Below, piece after piece: positions 23,589 to 31,775 of a stretch of DNA of 58,555 nt. Position numbers and translations under genes: made by a program. How positions within the stretch are numbered: the stretch's first letter is position 1; each line of letters starts with the position of its first letter. The stretch is taken from NCBI GenBank assembly GCA_026987195.1, contig JALSNC010000054.1:1-58555 (forward strand), written 5' to 3'. The notes beneath the pieces were generated by a model. The model was not told where the DNA came from, ran no database searches, and worked only from the letters and a program-made list of their open reading frames with translations. The DNA is from Desulfobulbaceae bacterium. Its GTDB lineage: Bacteria; Desulfobacterota; Desulfobulbia; Desulfobulbales; Desulfobulbaceae.

Positions 23589-24827
23589 TCATCTCTTTCT
23601 TCGATGGGGTTCACGGTCGGAGTATTCCCCATACCATACCGCGTCACGAAAGGCACGGGGCGAGGTGTTCCCCTCGGTGGAAACCAGCAGTACACGGGAA
23701 TCCGGGCCAAGTTCAAGGGCCAGGCGCAGTTCCCGGGCCGGGCCCTCCTCGGCCTCCATGAGAAGGTGCAGCAGGCCGGTGGTCACGGCCCCGGACTCGC
23801 CGGAGATGATCACCGGATCGCCCTTCAGCGGCGTGGCCAGCACCCGCATGCCCGTGGCTGCCAGGTAGTCGGGACAGGAGACATAGGCGCTGGCATAATC
23901 CCTCAGCAGCTCCCAGCTGATGGTGTTGGGCTCGCCGCAGGCAAGACCGGCCATCAGGGTGTCCAGGGCACCACGCACCGGGTGCGGCCTGCCGTCACCG
24001 ATCAGGGCCGAGATATAGATGCAGTTTGCCCGCTCGGGCTCAACGATGATACACTTGGGCATCCGCCTGCCGAGGATGGAGGCCAGATAGCCCACCACTC
24101 CGCCGGCAAAGGACCCCACCCCCGCCTGGAGAAAGACATGGGTGGGGGCCGCCACTCCCTGTTCCCGCATCTGCTCCAGGGCCTCCACCGCCAGGGTGGC
24201 ATATCCCTGCATGATCCAGGTGGGAATATCCTCGTATCCCGGCCAGGCCGTGTCCTGGATGATCACCCAGCCATGTTCCCCGGCCATCCGTTCGCAAAGA
24301 CGCACCGCCTCGTCATAGTTTCCATCGATGATGGTGGCCTCGGCGCCAAGGGACCGGATATTCTCCAGCCGCACCGGATCAGAGCCCCTGGGCATGTAGA
24401 CGACGGCCCGCTGCTTGAGCTGGCGGGCAGTCCAGGCCACGGCCCGACCATGATTGCCGTCGGTGGCCGTGGTAAAGGTGATATCGCCAAGCCGTCCACG
24501 CACCTCCCGGGAGCGCAGGTCATTCTGGGAAATCCCGCCAATATCCCAGCCCAGACGGGTGGCAAGGTAACGGCCTATGGCATAGGAGGCACCAAGCACC
24601 TTGAAGGCGTTCAGGCCGAACCGGTGCGACTCGTCCTTGACAAAGAGACTGCCAAGACCGAGATATCCGGCCAGGTGCGGCAGGGCGACCAGTGGTGTGG
24701 GGGTGTATTCGGCAAAACCCCGGTGGTAGGTCCTGGCCCGGCCCGCCTCCCCGGCCGAGAGCAGACCCGGATCGGCACCCCGGCCCGGAACCTTCACAGC
24801 CTGGTTGAGAACATATGCTATGGTCAT
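23589..24827 (-). CDS. dpaL: 2,3-Diaminopropionate ammonia-lyase (YgeX/DpaL)
   Basis: This 412-residue PLP fold-type II enzyme converts 2,3-diaminopropionate to pyruvate and two ammonia. The PLP lysine is K76 in LNAFKVLGASYA. The substrate/phosphate-binding DGNHGRAVAW and the phosphate loop GVGSFAGGVVGYL are clear. It is one of the core genes of the anaerobic urate/purine cluster. I chose ATG 24827 (MTIAYVLNQ) because it matches the family N-terminus; an upstream start at 24863 would overlap the ridA stop. It follows ridA by 22 bases. Confidence 0.93.
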   Translation of the reverse strand: MTIAYVLNQAVKVPGRGADPGLLSAGEAGRARTYHRGFAEYTPTPLVALPHLAGYLGLGSLFVKDESHRFGLNAFKVLGASYAIGRYLATRLGWDIGGISQNDLRSREVRGRLGDITFTTATDGNHGRAVAWTARQLKQRAVVYMPRGSDPVRLENIRSLGAEATIIDGNYDEAVRLCERMAGEHGWVIIQDTAWPGYEDIPTWIMQGYATLAVEALEQMREQGVAAPTHVFLQAGVGSFAGGVVGYLASILGRRMPKCIIVEPERANCIYISALIGDGRPHPVRGALDTLMAGLACGEPNTISWELLRDYASAYVSCPDYLAATGMRVLATPLKGDPVIISGESGAVTTGLLHLLMEAEEGPARELRLALELGPDSRVLLVSTEGNTSPRAFRDAVWYGEYSDREPHRRKR

Positions 24828-24849
24828 CGCTCCGCACCCCGGTCCGCTG

Positions 24850-25227
24850 CTACAGGGCGGCAACCGCGTCTATCTCCACCCGGGCCCCCAGGGGCAGGGC
24901 CGTCACCTGTACCGTGGACCTGGCCGGATAAACACCGTCGAAGAACGCGGCGTATTCCTCATTGACTGCCGTAAAATCGGCAAGATCAACAACAAATATC
25001 CCACAGCGCAGGATATTGGCCATTGACATGCCGGCCGCCTCGACAATGGCCATGATATTGCGCATGCTCTGCCGGGTCTGCTCCCGGATATCCCCGGATA
25101 TCTCCCCGGTTTCCGGATCAAGGGGGATCTGCCCCGAGACATAGAGGGTCCCGCCATGCCGAACTCCCTGGGAATAGGGACCAATGGCGGCCGGGGCACT
25201 CTCCGTACTGACAACGTCTCTGCTCAT
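24850..25227 (-). CDS. ridA: RidA-family enamine/imine deaminase
   Basis: This 125-residue RidA/YjgF trimer-forming protein has the family motifs IGPYSQGVRHGGTLYVSGQI, the conserved Arg in the ANILRCGIFV region (position equivalent to Arg105 in Salmonella RidA), and STVQVTALP. RidA hydrolyses reactive 2-aminoacrylate released by PLP lyases. It is the first gene of the operon that next encodes diaminopropionate ammonia-lyase, whose mechanism releases exactly that kind of enamine. This makes a dedicated detoxification pairing likely. GGAGGAGAAC precedes ATG 25227. A 50-base leader separates it from the promoter at 25284-25312. Confidence 0.92.
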   Translation of the reverse strand: MSRDVVSTESAPAAIGPYSQGVRHGGTLYVSGQIPLDPETGEISGDIREQTRQSMRNIMAIVEAAGMSMANILRCGIFVVDLADFTAVNEEYAAFFDGVYPARSTVQVTALPLGARVEIDAVAAL

Positions 25228-25283
25228 GTTCTCCTCCGTTGATGGACTGAAAATCAGGGGCCAGGTTTCGGGGGCCATGACGA

Positions 25284-25312
25284 TTTATAAAATTTTAAAA
25301 TTTTACTGACAA
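25284..25312 (-). promoter_or_regulatory. Promoter and operator of the ridA-ygeX operon
   Basis: On the minus strand the -35 is TTGTCA (25312-25307) and the -10 is TATAAA (25289-25284), with a 17-base spacer. The spacer contains the palindrome AAATTTTAAAATTT. This is an almost ideal sigma70 promoter, and the embedded palindrome suggests repression by steric block. Confidence 0.7.
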
Positions 25313-25449
25313 GCAGAAAAAGGAGAAACCCAGGGACTTTTTCCGGAACCAAGCTGCAAACTGCTTTTTATCACCACATCAAAGCGAAACTTTCGCAGGT
25401 AATTCCGATCGCAGCCACAGGTTTCCCGTTACCGGAGGGCAAAAGCCCG

Positions 25450-25478
25450 TTGACATAAATTTATACATTTTGTAAAAA
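25450..25478 (+). promoter_or_regulatory. Promoter and operator of the ygeY operon
   Basis: TTGACA (25450-25455), 17 bases, TAAAAA (25473-25478). The spacer has the imperfect palindrome AAATTTATACATTT (25457-25470), related to the one in the divergent promoter. The -10 is weak, so activation may be needed. The leader to the ygeY start is about 115 bases and carries repeat A. Confidence 0.6.
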
Positions 25479-25510
25479 ACACCAACTGTACTACCCGCTC
25501 ACAGGACAGC

Positions 25511-25558
25511 AACGGTGCACCGCCATCGGCAACTACATTGAAGCACCGGCACTTTTAC
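25511..25558 (-). repeat. Repeat A, minus orientation
   Basis: GTGCACCGCCATCGGCAACT...CACCGGCACTTTTAC. It lies inside the predicted 5' leader of the ygeY transcript, so it would be part of the mRNA. Confidence 0.82.
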
Positions 25559-25598
25559 ACCGGACAGACTCCGCGTCTCTCCAGGAGCGACAGATATC

Positions 25599-26807
25599 AT
25601 GTCCACACCCGACTTTGCGCGTATCAACGAACTTGCCAGGACCTATGAACCGGAGATGACCCGTTTTCTGCGGGACATGGTCGCCATTCCCAGCGAGAGC
25701 TGCCAGGAAGAACAGGTTGCCCTCCGGATCAGGCAGGAGATGGAAAAGGTGGGATTTGACCGGGTCGAGATCGATCCCATGGGCAATGTCATCGGCACCA
25801 TCGGCAACGGCCCCCGACTGATCGCCTTCGACGCCCACATCGACACCGTGGGCATCGGCGTGGCCGACAACTGGGCATTCGATCCCTACCAGGGCTTCGA
25901 GGACAACGAGTGTATCGGCGGCCGGGGCACCTCGGACCAGGAGGGCGGCATGGCCTCCATGGTCTATGCCGGCAGGATAATCAAGGAGCTGGGACTTGCC
26001 CGGGACTGCACCGTGGTCATGGCGGGCACGGTGCAGGAGGAGGACTGCGACGGTCTCTGCTGGCAGTATCTCATCCGTGAACAGGGCCTGCGGCCCGAAT
26101 TCGTGGTCTCCACCGAACCAACGGACGGCGGTATCTACCGGGGCCAGCGGGGCCGCATGGAGATCCGGGTCGAGGTCAAGGGGGTCTCCGCGCATGGCTC
26201 GGCCCCGGAGCGCGGCGACAACGCCATTTTCAGGATGGCCGCTATCCTTGCCGAGCTCGAAGAGCTGAACACCCGGCTGAAAGAGGACGACTTTCTCGGC
26301 AAGGGCACGCTCACCGTCTCCCAGATCTTCTCCACTTCACCCTCCCGCTGTGCCGTGGCCGACGGCTGCGCCATCTCCGTGGATCGCCGCCTCACCGTCG
26401 GCGAGGACGCCCAGCTTGCCATCTCCCAGATCGCGGAACTGCCTGCCGCCCGGGCGGCAGGCGCCAGGGTGAGCATGTACACCTATGCCACTCCTTCCTA
26501 CACCGGCCTGGTCTATCCCACGGACTGCTACTTCCCCTCCTGGGTGGTGCCCGAGGAACATCCGGCCGTACAGGCAACGGCCCGGGCTTACCGAAAACTC
26601 TTTGGCCATGCCCCGCGCATCGACAAGTGGACCTTTTCCACCAACGGCGTGGCCATCACCGGTATGCATGATATTCCCACCGTGGGCTTCGGCCCCGGCA
26701 AGGAGGCCCAGGCGCACGCCCCCAACGAGAAGACCTGGAAGGAGGATCTCGTCCGTTGCGCTGCCCTGTACGCAGCTCTTCCCGACACCTACACCTCAAG
26801 AGAGTGA
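25599..26807 (+). CDS. ygeY: YgeY-family M20 metallohydrolase
   Basis: This 402-residue member of the peptidase M20/ArgE/DapE clan is of the type that always accompanies selenium-dependent hydroxylase genes. Metal-site motifs are [11 protein letters not shown] (about residues 71-81) and [13 protein letters not shown], with the lid/dimerisation domain between about 180 and 295. It probably cleaves an amide or ureido intermediate of purine-ring breakdown, upstream of diaminopropionate. The exact substrate is not fixed by sequence. CCAGGAGCGA precedes the ATG. It is the first gene of the long plus-strand run and overlaps the carbamate kinase start by 4 bases (GTGA). Confidence 0.92.
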   Translation: MSTPDFARINELARTYEPEMTRFLRDMVAIPSESCQEEQVALRIRQEMEKVGFDRVEIDPMGNVIGTIGNGPRLIAFDAHIDTVGIGVADNWAFDPYQGFEDNECIGGRGTSDQEGGMASMVYAGRIIKELGLARDCTVVMAGTVQEEDCDGLCWQYLIREQGLRPEFVVSTEPTDGGIYRGQRGRMEIRVEVKGVSAHGSAPERGDNAIFRMAAILAELEELNTRLKEDDFLGKGTLTVSQIFSTSPSRCAVADGCAISVDRRLTVGEDAQLAISQIAELPAARAAGARVSMYTYATPSYTGLVYPTDCYFPSWVVPEEHPAVQATARAYRKLFGHAPRIDKWTFSTNGVAITGMHDIPTVGFGPGKEAQAHAPNEKTWKEDLVRCAALYAALPDTYTSRE

Positions 26808-27769
26808 CGGAGAGCGAGGTGGCACGGCAGCGGGCGGTCATCGCCATTGGCGGCAATTCCCTGATTCAACACCGTGACCGGCAGACGGTGGAGGATCAGT
26901 ACCGGGCCATCTGCGAGACCTCCCGCCACATGGCCGTCCTGGTGGAACAGGGGTACCAGCTCATCATCAGTCACGGCAACGGGCCGCAGGTGGGATTTAT
27001 CCTGCTGCGCTCGGAGATCGCCCGCCGGCAGGTCGGCCTGCACATCGTGCCCCTGAGCGCCTGCGTGGCCGACACCCAGGGCGCCATCGGCCTGCAGATC
27101 CAGCAGGCGCTCGGCGACGAACTGCACTGCCGGAATCTGCCGGAGCCGGTGGTCACCGTGGTCACCCAGGTGGAGGTGGATCCGGCCGACCCCGGCTTTT
27201 CTCATCCGGACAAGCCCATCGGTGAATTCTACCCCAGGGAAGAGCTCCCCACCCTGCGGGCGCAGCATCCCGGCTGGATCATGCAAGAGGATACCAACCG
27301 GGGTTTTCGGCGGGTGGTTCCCTCGCCCGTACCCAGGCGTATTGTCGAGATCGAGGCGATCAAAACCCTTCTCGCCGGCAGACACCACGTGGTTGCCGCC
27401 GGTGGCGGCGGCGTGCCTGTGGTGCGAAAGGCTGGAGGCCTCCGGAGCATCGACGCGGTCATTGACAAGGACCGGACCGCGGCCCTGCTGGCCACGGAGC
27501 TTGCGGCCTCGCTCCTGGTGATCTCCACGGCGGTGGAACAGGTCAAGCTGAACTACGGCACCCCCGGAGAACGGGCCATCGGCCAGGTCACTGCCCGGGA
27601 GATGCAACGCTATCTCGACCAGGGCCATTTTGCGCCGGGTTCCATGGCGCCGAAGATCGAGGCGGCCATCTCCTTTCTCGAAAACGGCGGGCAGCGGGTC
27701 ATCATCACCAGTCCCGAGAATATCGGCAAGGCCATCCGGCATAACCGGGGAACCCATATCGTGCCCTGA
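26804..27769 (+). CDS. arcC: Carbamate kinase (ArcC/YqeA)
   Basis: This 321-residue amino-acid kinase family enzyme makes ATP from carbamoyl phosphate and ADP, releasing ammonia and CO2. Motifs are [12 protein letters not shown] at the N-terminus, [15 protein letters not shown], and the [10 protein letters not shown] nucleotide loop. The GTG start at 26804 overlaps the ygeY stop; ATG 26756 upstream lies deep inside ygeY. The neighbouring YgeW transcarbamylase suggests that it consumes carbamoyl phosphate produced by phosphorolysis of a carbamoyl intermediate, which gives substrate-level ATP from purine breakdown. Its stop is followed after 2 bases by repeat A. Confidence 0.94.
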   Translation: MTESEVARQRAVIAIGGNSLIQHRDRQTVEDQYRAICETSRHMAVLVEQGYQLIISHGNGPQVGFILLRSEIARRQVGLHIVPLSACVADTQGAIGLQIQQALGDELHCRNLPEPVVTVVTQVEVDPADPGFSHPDKPIGEFYPREELPTLRAQHPGWIMQEDTNRGFRRVVPSPVPRRIVEIEAIKTLLAGRHHVVAAGGGGVPVVRKAGGLRSIDAVIDKDRTAALLATELAASLLVISTAVEQVKLNYGTPGERAIGQVTAREMQRYLDQGHFAPGSMAPKIEAAISFLENGGQRVIITSPENIGKAIRHNRGTHIVP

Positions 27770-27771
27770 GA

Positions 27772-27822
27772 GTAATGGTTCACCGCTGTCGGCAACCACC
27801 CGAAGATAGTGATATCTTTTAC
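27772..27822 (-). repeat. Repeat A, minus orientation
   Basis: GTAATGGTTCACCGCTGTCG...GTGATATCTTTTAC, immediately after the carbamate kinase stop. It forms an inverted pair with 27915-27954. Confidence 0.85.
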
Positions 27823-27865
27823 GCCCTGACATCGGGGACGGGACAAAAGCGGCGGCATCTCAATG

Positions 27866-27887
27866 CAGTACAGATATCGATGTACTG
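27866..27887. promoter_or_regulatory. Palindrome between carbamate kinase and ygeW
   Basis: CAGTACA and TGTACTG flank an 8-base centre (gatatcga). It could be an operator or an RNA hairpin. It lies between the two inverted copies of repeat A, close to the middle of the pair. Confidence 0.4.
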
Positions 27888-27914
27888 TTACGGACCGGGA
27901 AAACGGTTTCCTTC

Positions 27915-27954
27915 GTAAAAGTTCAGGTAGTTGCTGATAGCGGTGAATTATCAC
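27915..27954 (+). repeat. Repeat A, plus orientation, short variant
   Basis: GTAAAAGTTCAGGTAGTTGC then TGATAGCGGTGAATTATCAC. It lacks the ~10-base ATCGGTAT segment. It lies 28 bases upstream of the ygeW start. Confidence 0.8.
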
Positions 27955-27982
27955 TTTCATTCAACCATACCAGGGAGTCTTC

Positions 27983-29179
27983 ATGGATACCATCGGCATC
28001 ACTGCACTGATCAGGGAGCTTGCCGCCCTTGATTACCACACCATGCACAACAGGGATTTTCTCCTCACCTGGGAGAAGGCCGACGACGAGATCGCCGCGA
28101 CCTTCACGGTGGCGGAGATCCTGCGCGGCCTGCGGCAGCGCAACATCACCAGCCGCCTCTTCGATTCCGGGCTCGCGGTTTCGCTCTTCCGGGACAACTC
28201 CACCCGCACCCGTTTCTCCTTTGCCAGCGCCTGCAACCTGCTCGGCCTCACCGTCCAGGACCTGGACGAGAGCACGTCCCAGATCGCGCACGGGGAAACC
28301 GTGCGCGAGACCGCCACCATGATCTCCTTCATGGCCGATGTCATAGGTATCCGCGACGACATGTATATCGGCCGCGGCAATACTTACATGCGCCAGGTGG
28401 CTTCGGCGGTGCAGGCAGGGTTTGACGAGGGTGTGCTCCGGCAGCGTCCCACCCTGGTCAACCTGCAGTGTGACATCGACCACCCTACCCAGTCCATGTC
28501 CGACATGCTGCACATCATCAACACCTTTGGCGGGGTCGAGAACCTGGCCGGCAGAAAGATCGCCATGACCTGGGCCTATTCCCCCTCCTACGGCAAGCCG
28601 CTCTCCGTGCCCCAGGGCGTGATCGGCCTGATGACCCGCTTCGGCATGGACGTGGTGCTGGCCCATCCGCCCGGCTACGAGGTCATGCCGGAGGTGGAAG
28701 AACTGGCGAGGCGTCAGGCAGCGCAGTCCGGCGGTTCGTTTGCGCGGGTGGATTCCATGGCCGAGGCCTTTGCCGGCGCAGACATCGTCTATCCCAAGAG
28801 CTGGGCGCCCTTTGCGGCCATGGAACGGCGCACCGAGCTGTACGACCAGGGCGACATGAAGGGGATCGGCGCCCTGGAGCAGGAGCTGCTCGTTCAGAAC
28901 AGCGAGCACATGGACTGGACCTGCACCGAAGAGCTGATGCGGACCACGGAGGGTGGCGCGGCCCTGTACATGCACTGCCTGCCAGCAGACATCACCGGCG
29001 TTTCCTGCGACCATGGCGAGGTGGAGGCCCCGGTCTTTGACCGTTACCGCGTCCCCCTCTACCGGCAGGCCGGGTACAAGCCCTATGTCATCGCCGCCAT
29101 GATCCTGCTGGCCAGGAAGGAAAACGCGGCCGATACCCTGGCCGCCATCCTGGAGGGGCAGCGCCCCAGAATTCGCTGA
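27983..29179 (+). CDS. ygeW: Knotted transcarbamylase YgeW
   Basis: This 398-residue member of the aspartate/ornithine carbamoyltransferase superfamily is close to the usual YgeW length. The carbamoyl-phosphate loop is FRDNSTRTRFSFASA (about residues 71-85), the second is DESTSQIAHGET, and HCLPADITGVS contributes to the active site. In the purine pathway it probably runs as a phosphorolysis, releasing carbamoyl phosphate (for the adjacent carbamate kinase) and a diamino acid. The true substrate of YgeW is not set by sequence. A CCAGGGAG-type ribosome binding site precedes the ATG. Confidence 0.95.
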   Translation: MDTIGITALIRELAALDYHTMHNRDFLLTWEKADDEIAATFTVAEILRGLRQRNITSRLFDSGLAVSLFRDNSTRTRFSFASACNLLGLTVQDLDESTSQIAHGETVRETATMISFMADVIGIRDDMYIGRGNTYMRQVASAVQAGFDEGVLRQRPTLVNLQCDIDHPTQSMSDMLHIINTFGGVENLAGRKIAMTWAYSPSYGKPLSVPQGVIGLMTRFGMDVVLAHPPGYEVMPEVEELARRQAAQSGGSFARVDSMAEAFAGADIVYPKSWAPFAAMERRTELYDQGDMKGIGALEQELLVQNSEHMDWTCTEELMRTTEGGAALYMHCLPADITGVSCDHGEVEAPVFDRYRVPLYRQAGYKPYVIAAMILLARKENAADTLAAILEGQRPRIR

Positions 29180-29207
29180 AACCCGAACAAACATTGAGGG
29201 TTCGTCC

Positions 29208-31760
29208 ATGATACCCCTGACACTCAACGGCGAAACGATCCGGTTCACCGGCGACGAAAAGACCTCGCTCCTCTCTTTTCTGCGCAACGAGCGGGGGCTT
29301 ACCGCGGCCAAAGACGGCTGTTCCGGCCAGGCGGCCTGCGGGGCCTGCCTGGTGGAGGTGGACGGCCGTCCTGCCCTGGCCTGTGCCACACCCATGAAGA
29401 AGGTGGCCGGCAAATCGGTCACCACCCTGGAGGGACTGCCCGAGTCGCTGCTCCAGACCTTGGGCCGGGCCTTTGTCGACAGGGGCGCGGTACAGTGCGG
29501 TTTCTGTACCCCCGGCTTTCTCGCCCGCACCCGGATCCTGCTTCTGGAAAACCCCGATCCCACCAGGGAAGAGGTAATCCGTGCCCTGCGTTTCAACCTC
29601 TGCCGCTGCACCGGCTACGTCAAGATCGTGGACGCGGTGCTCGAGGCGGCCCGGGCCCTGCGCGAGGGACGGGACACGCCTCTTGAAGAAGGTGCGGGCA
29701 TCGGTGTCTCCAGCCCCAAGTTCAGGGCCGTTGACCGGGCCATCGGCAGGAAGCCCTTTGTCGATGATCTCCGTTTCGAAGGCATGCTGCACGGTGCCCT
29801 GAAATTCTCCGATCACCCCCGGGCCCGGGTACTCTCCATCGATATCAGCCGCGCCGAGAAGGCCCCCGGAGTCAGGCGGGTGCTGCTGGCCCGGGATATC
29901 CCCGGCCGGCGCAACTCCGGCCTGATCGTCGAGGACTGGCCGCTCATGATCAAGGAGGGCGAGATCACCCGCTATATCGGCGACGTGCTGGCCTCGGTGG
30001 TGGCCGACACCGAGGCCAGGGCCAGGGCGGCGGTGGGACTCATCGAGGTGGAATACCAGGTGCTGGAGCCGCTGCTGGACATGCGGAAGGCCCTGACCAG
30101 CCCCATCCACGTGCACGAGGGCGGCAACCTGCTGGGCGAGAAGATCATCCGTCGCGGTGATACCGATGCCCTGCTGGCGGGTTCGGCCTTTCGGGCCAGC
30201 GGCACCTTCACCACACCCACCATCGATCACGGCTTTCTGGAGACCGAATGCGCGGTGGTGCTCCCCCGGGGAAACGGCATCAAGGTCTTTTCCCAGACCC
30301 AGGGGCCCTACCGGGAACGCGACGAGATCGCCCACCAGCTCGGCCTTGCCGAAGAGCAGGTGGAGGTGGAGGTGGTGGACTGTGGCGGCGCCTTCGGCGG
30401 CAAGGAGGACATGACCGTGCAGGGACACGCGGCCCTGGCCTGCCACCTGCTGGGAGTACCGGTCAAATTCAAACTCACCCGGCCCGAGTCCATCCGCATG
30501 CACCCCAAGCGGCACCCCACCATCATGGAGTATGAGATCGGCTGTGATCAGCGGGGCAGACTCACGGCCCTGCGTGCCCGGATCATCGGTGATACCGGGG
30601 CTTATGCCTCGGTGGGCGGACCGGTCATGGACCGGGCCGGCACCCATGCCTCGGGCGGCTACCACTTTCCGGCCGTGGATATCGAGGCCAGGAGCGTGTA
30701 CACCAACAATATCCCCTGCGGTGCCATGCGCGGCTTCGGGGTCAACCAGGCCACCTTCGCCCTGGAAAGCCTGATTGACGAGCTGTGCGCCAGGGGCGGT
30801 TTCGACCGCTGGCAGTTCCGCTACGACAACGCCCTTGACATCGGCTCCATGCTGGCGCCGGGCCAGGTGCTCACCGCCAGCGTCGGCCTCAGGCAGACCC
30901 TGCTGGCCGTCAAAGACGCCTATGACCGGGCCCCCTACAAGGGGCTTGCCTGCGCGGTGAAAAACTGCGGCGTGGGCAACGGTATTCCCGAGCTCTCCCG
31001 GGTGATCCTGGAGATCGGTGAAGGCGGCCGCATCACCCTGCACCACGGCTGGACCGAAATGGGCCAGGGCATACATACCGTGGCCCGGCAGATGCTCTGC
31101 GAGGCCACAGGTATCAGGGATATCGACCTGATCACTCCCGTTGTCACCACGGCCTCCGGCGCCGTGGGGGGGCCGACCACGGCCAGCCGCGGCAGCCTGC
31201 TCCTCGGCCGGGCCATCATCGACGCGGCAGCGAAGCTGAAACGGGACCTGTCGACCCACAGCCTGGACGAGCTTGCCGGCCGCACCTACCATGGCGAGTT
31301 CCTCTGCGACTGGACCCGGGCCGAAGGCGAGCCGGGCAGGATCATCTCCCACATCTCCTACGGCTATGCCACCAATCTGGCCATCCTCAACGAGGAGGGC
31401 GAACTGGTGAAGATAATCGCTGCCCATGATGCCGGCAGGATCCTCAATCCCAGGCTGTTCGAGGGCCAGATCGAGGGCGGCGTGGCCATGGGCGTGGGCT
31501 ATGCGCTCTCGGAAAAGGTCCCGCTGAAAGATGGTTACCTGACCTCCGGCAGGTACCGGGCCCTGGGCCTGCCCAGGATCGGCGAGCTGCCCGAGATCGA
31601 GGTGATCGGCGTGGAGTCCGATGACCCGGAAGGCCCGTTCGGAGCCAAGGGCGTGGGCGAGATCGGTTCCATCCCCACGGCCCCGGCCATTGCCAATGCC
31701 TTCCGTGACTTCGACGGCAAGAGGAGATATTCCCTGCCCCTGGAAAGGCCCGCCAAGTAA
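29208..31760 (+). CDS. xdhD: Selenium-dependent xanthine dehydrogenase-type hydroxylase (XdhD)
   Basis: This 850-residue fusion joins a [2Fe-2S] subunit to a molybdopterin subunit. The plant-type cluster is CSGQAACGAC (about residues 38-47) and the second cluster is QCGFCTPG (about 97) with CRCTG (about 131). The molybdenum domain has GGAFGGKED, the substrate-loop region CGAMRGFG, and the catalytic Glu in GAKGVGEIG near residue 817. There is no FAD domain, and unlike E. coli no ygfM FAD gene is adjacent. Electrons may therefore pass to or from YgfK, encoded downstream. The accessory genes yqeB and yqeC imply a labile selenium ligand on the molybdenum. The direction (oxidation or reduction of the purine) is not fixed by sequence. 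Confidence 0.92.
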   Translation: MIPLTLNGETIRFTGDEKTSLLSFLRNERGLTAAKDGCSGQAACGACLVEVDGRPALACATPMKKVAGKSVTTLEGLPESLLQTLGRAFVDRGAVQCGFCTPGFLARTRILLLENPDPTREEVIRALRFNLCRCTGYVKIVDAVLEAARALREGRDTPLEEGAGIGVSSPKFRAVDRAIGRKPFVDDLRFEGMLHGALKFSDHPRARVLSIDISRAEKAPGVRRVLLARDIPGRRNSGLIVEDWPLMIKEGEITRYIGDVLASVVADTEARARAAVGLIEVEYQVLEPLLDMRKALTSPIHVHEGGNLLGEKIIRRGDTDALLAGSAFRASGTFTTPTIDHGFLETECAVVLPRGNGIKVFSQTQGPYRERDEIAHQLGLAEEQVEVEVVDCGGAFGGKEDMTVQGHAALACHLLGVPVKFKLTRPESIRMHPKRHPTIMEYEIGCDQRGRLTALRARIIGDTGAYASVGGPVMDRAGTHASGGYHFPAVDIEARSVYTNNIPCGAMRGFGVNQATFALESLIDELCARGGFDRWQFRYDNALDIGSMLAPGQVLTASVGLRQTLLAVKDAYDRAPYKGLACAVKNCGVGNGIPELSRVILEIGEGGRITLHHGWTEMGQGIHTVARQMLCEATGIRDIDLITPVVTTASGAVGGPTTASRGSLLLGRAIIDAAAKLKRDLSTHSLDELAGRTYHGEFLCDWTRAEGEPGRIISHISYGYATNLAILNEEGELVKIIAAHDAGRILNPRLFEGQIEGGVAMGVGYALSEKVPLKDGYLTSGRYRALGLPRIGELPEIEVIGVESDDPEGPFGAKGVGEIGSIPTAPAIANAFRDFDGKRRYSLPLERPAK

Positions 31761-31775
31761 CCAGGAGATACCCTC

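Larger units (their letters stand above)
25228..25598. promoter_or_regulatory. Divergent control region of the purine-degradation island
   Basis: This 371-base intergenic region, more AT-rich than its surroundings, separates the ridA and ygeY operons. It contains one promoter per direction (25284-25312 minus, 25450-25478 plus), each with a palindromic AT-rich spacer, and a repeat A in the ygeY leader. The ~137 bases between the promoters could hold activator sites. I see no gene in it. Confidence 0.65.
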
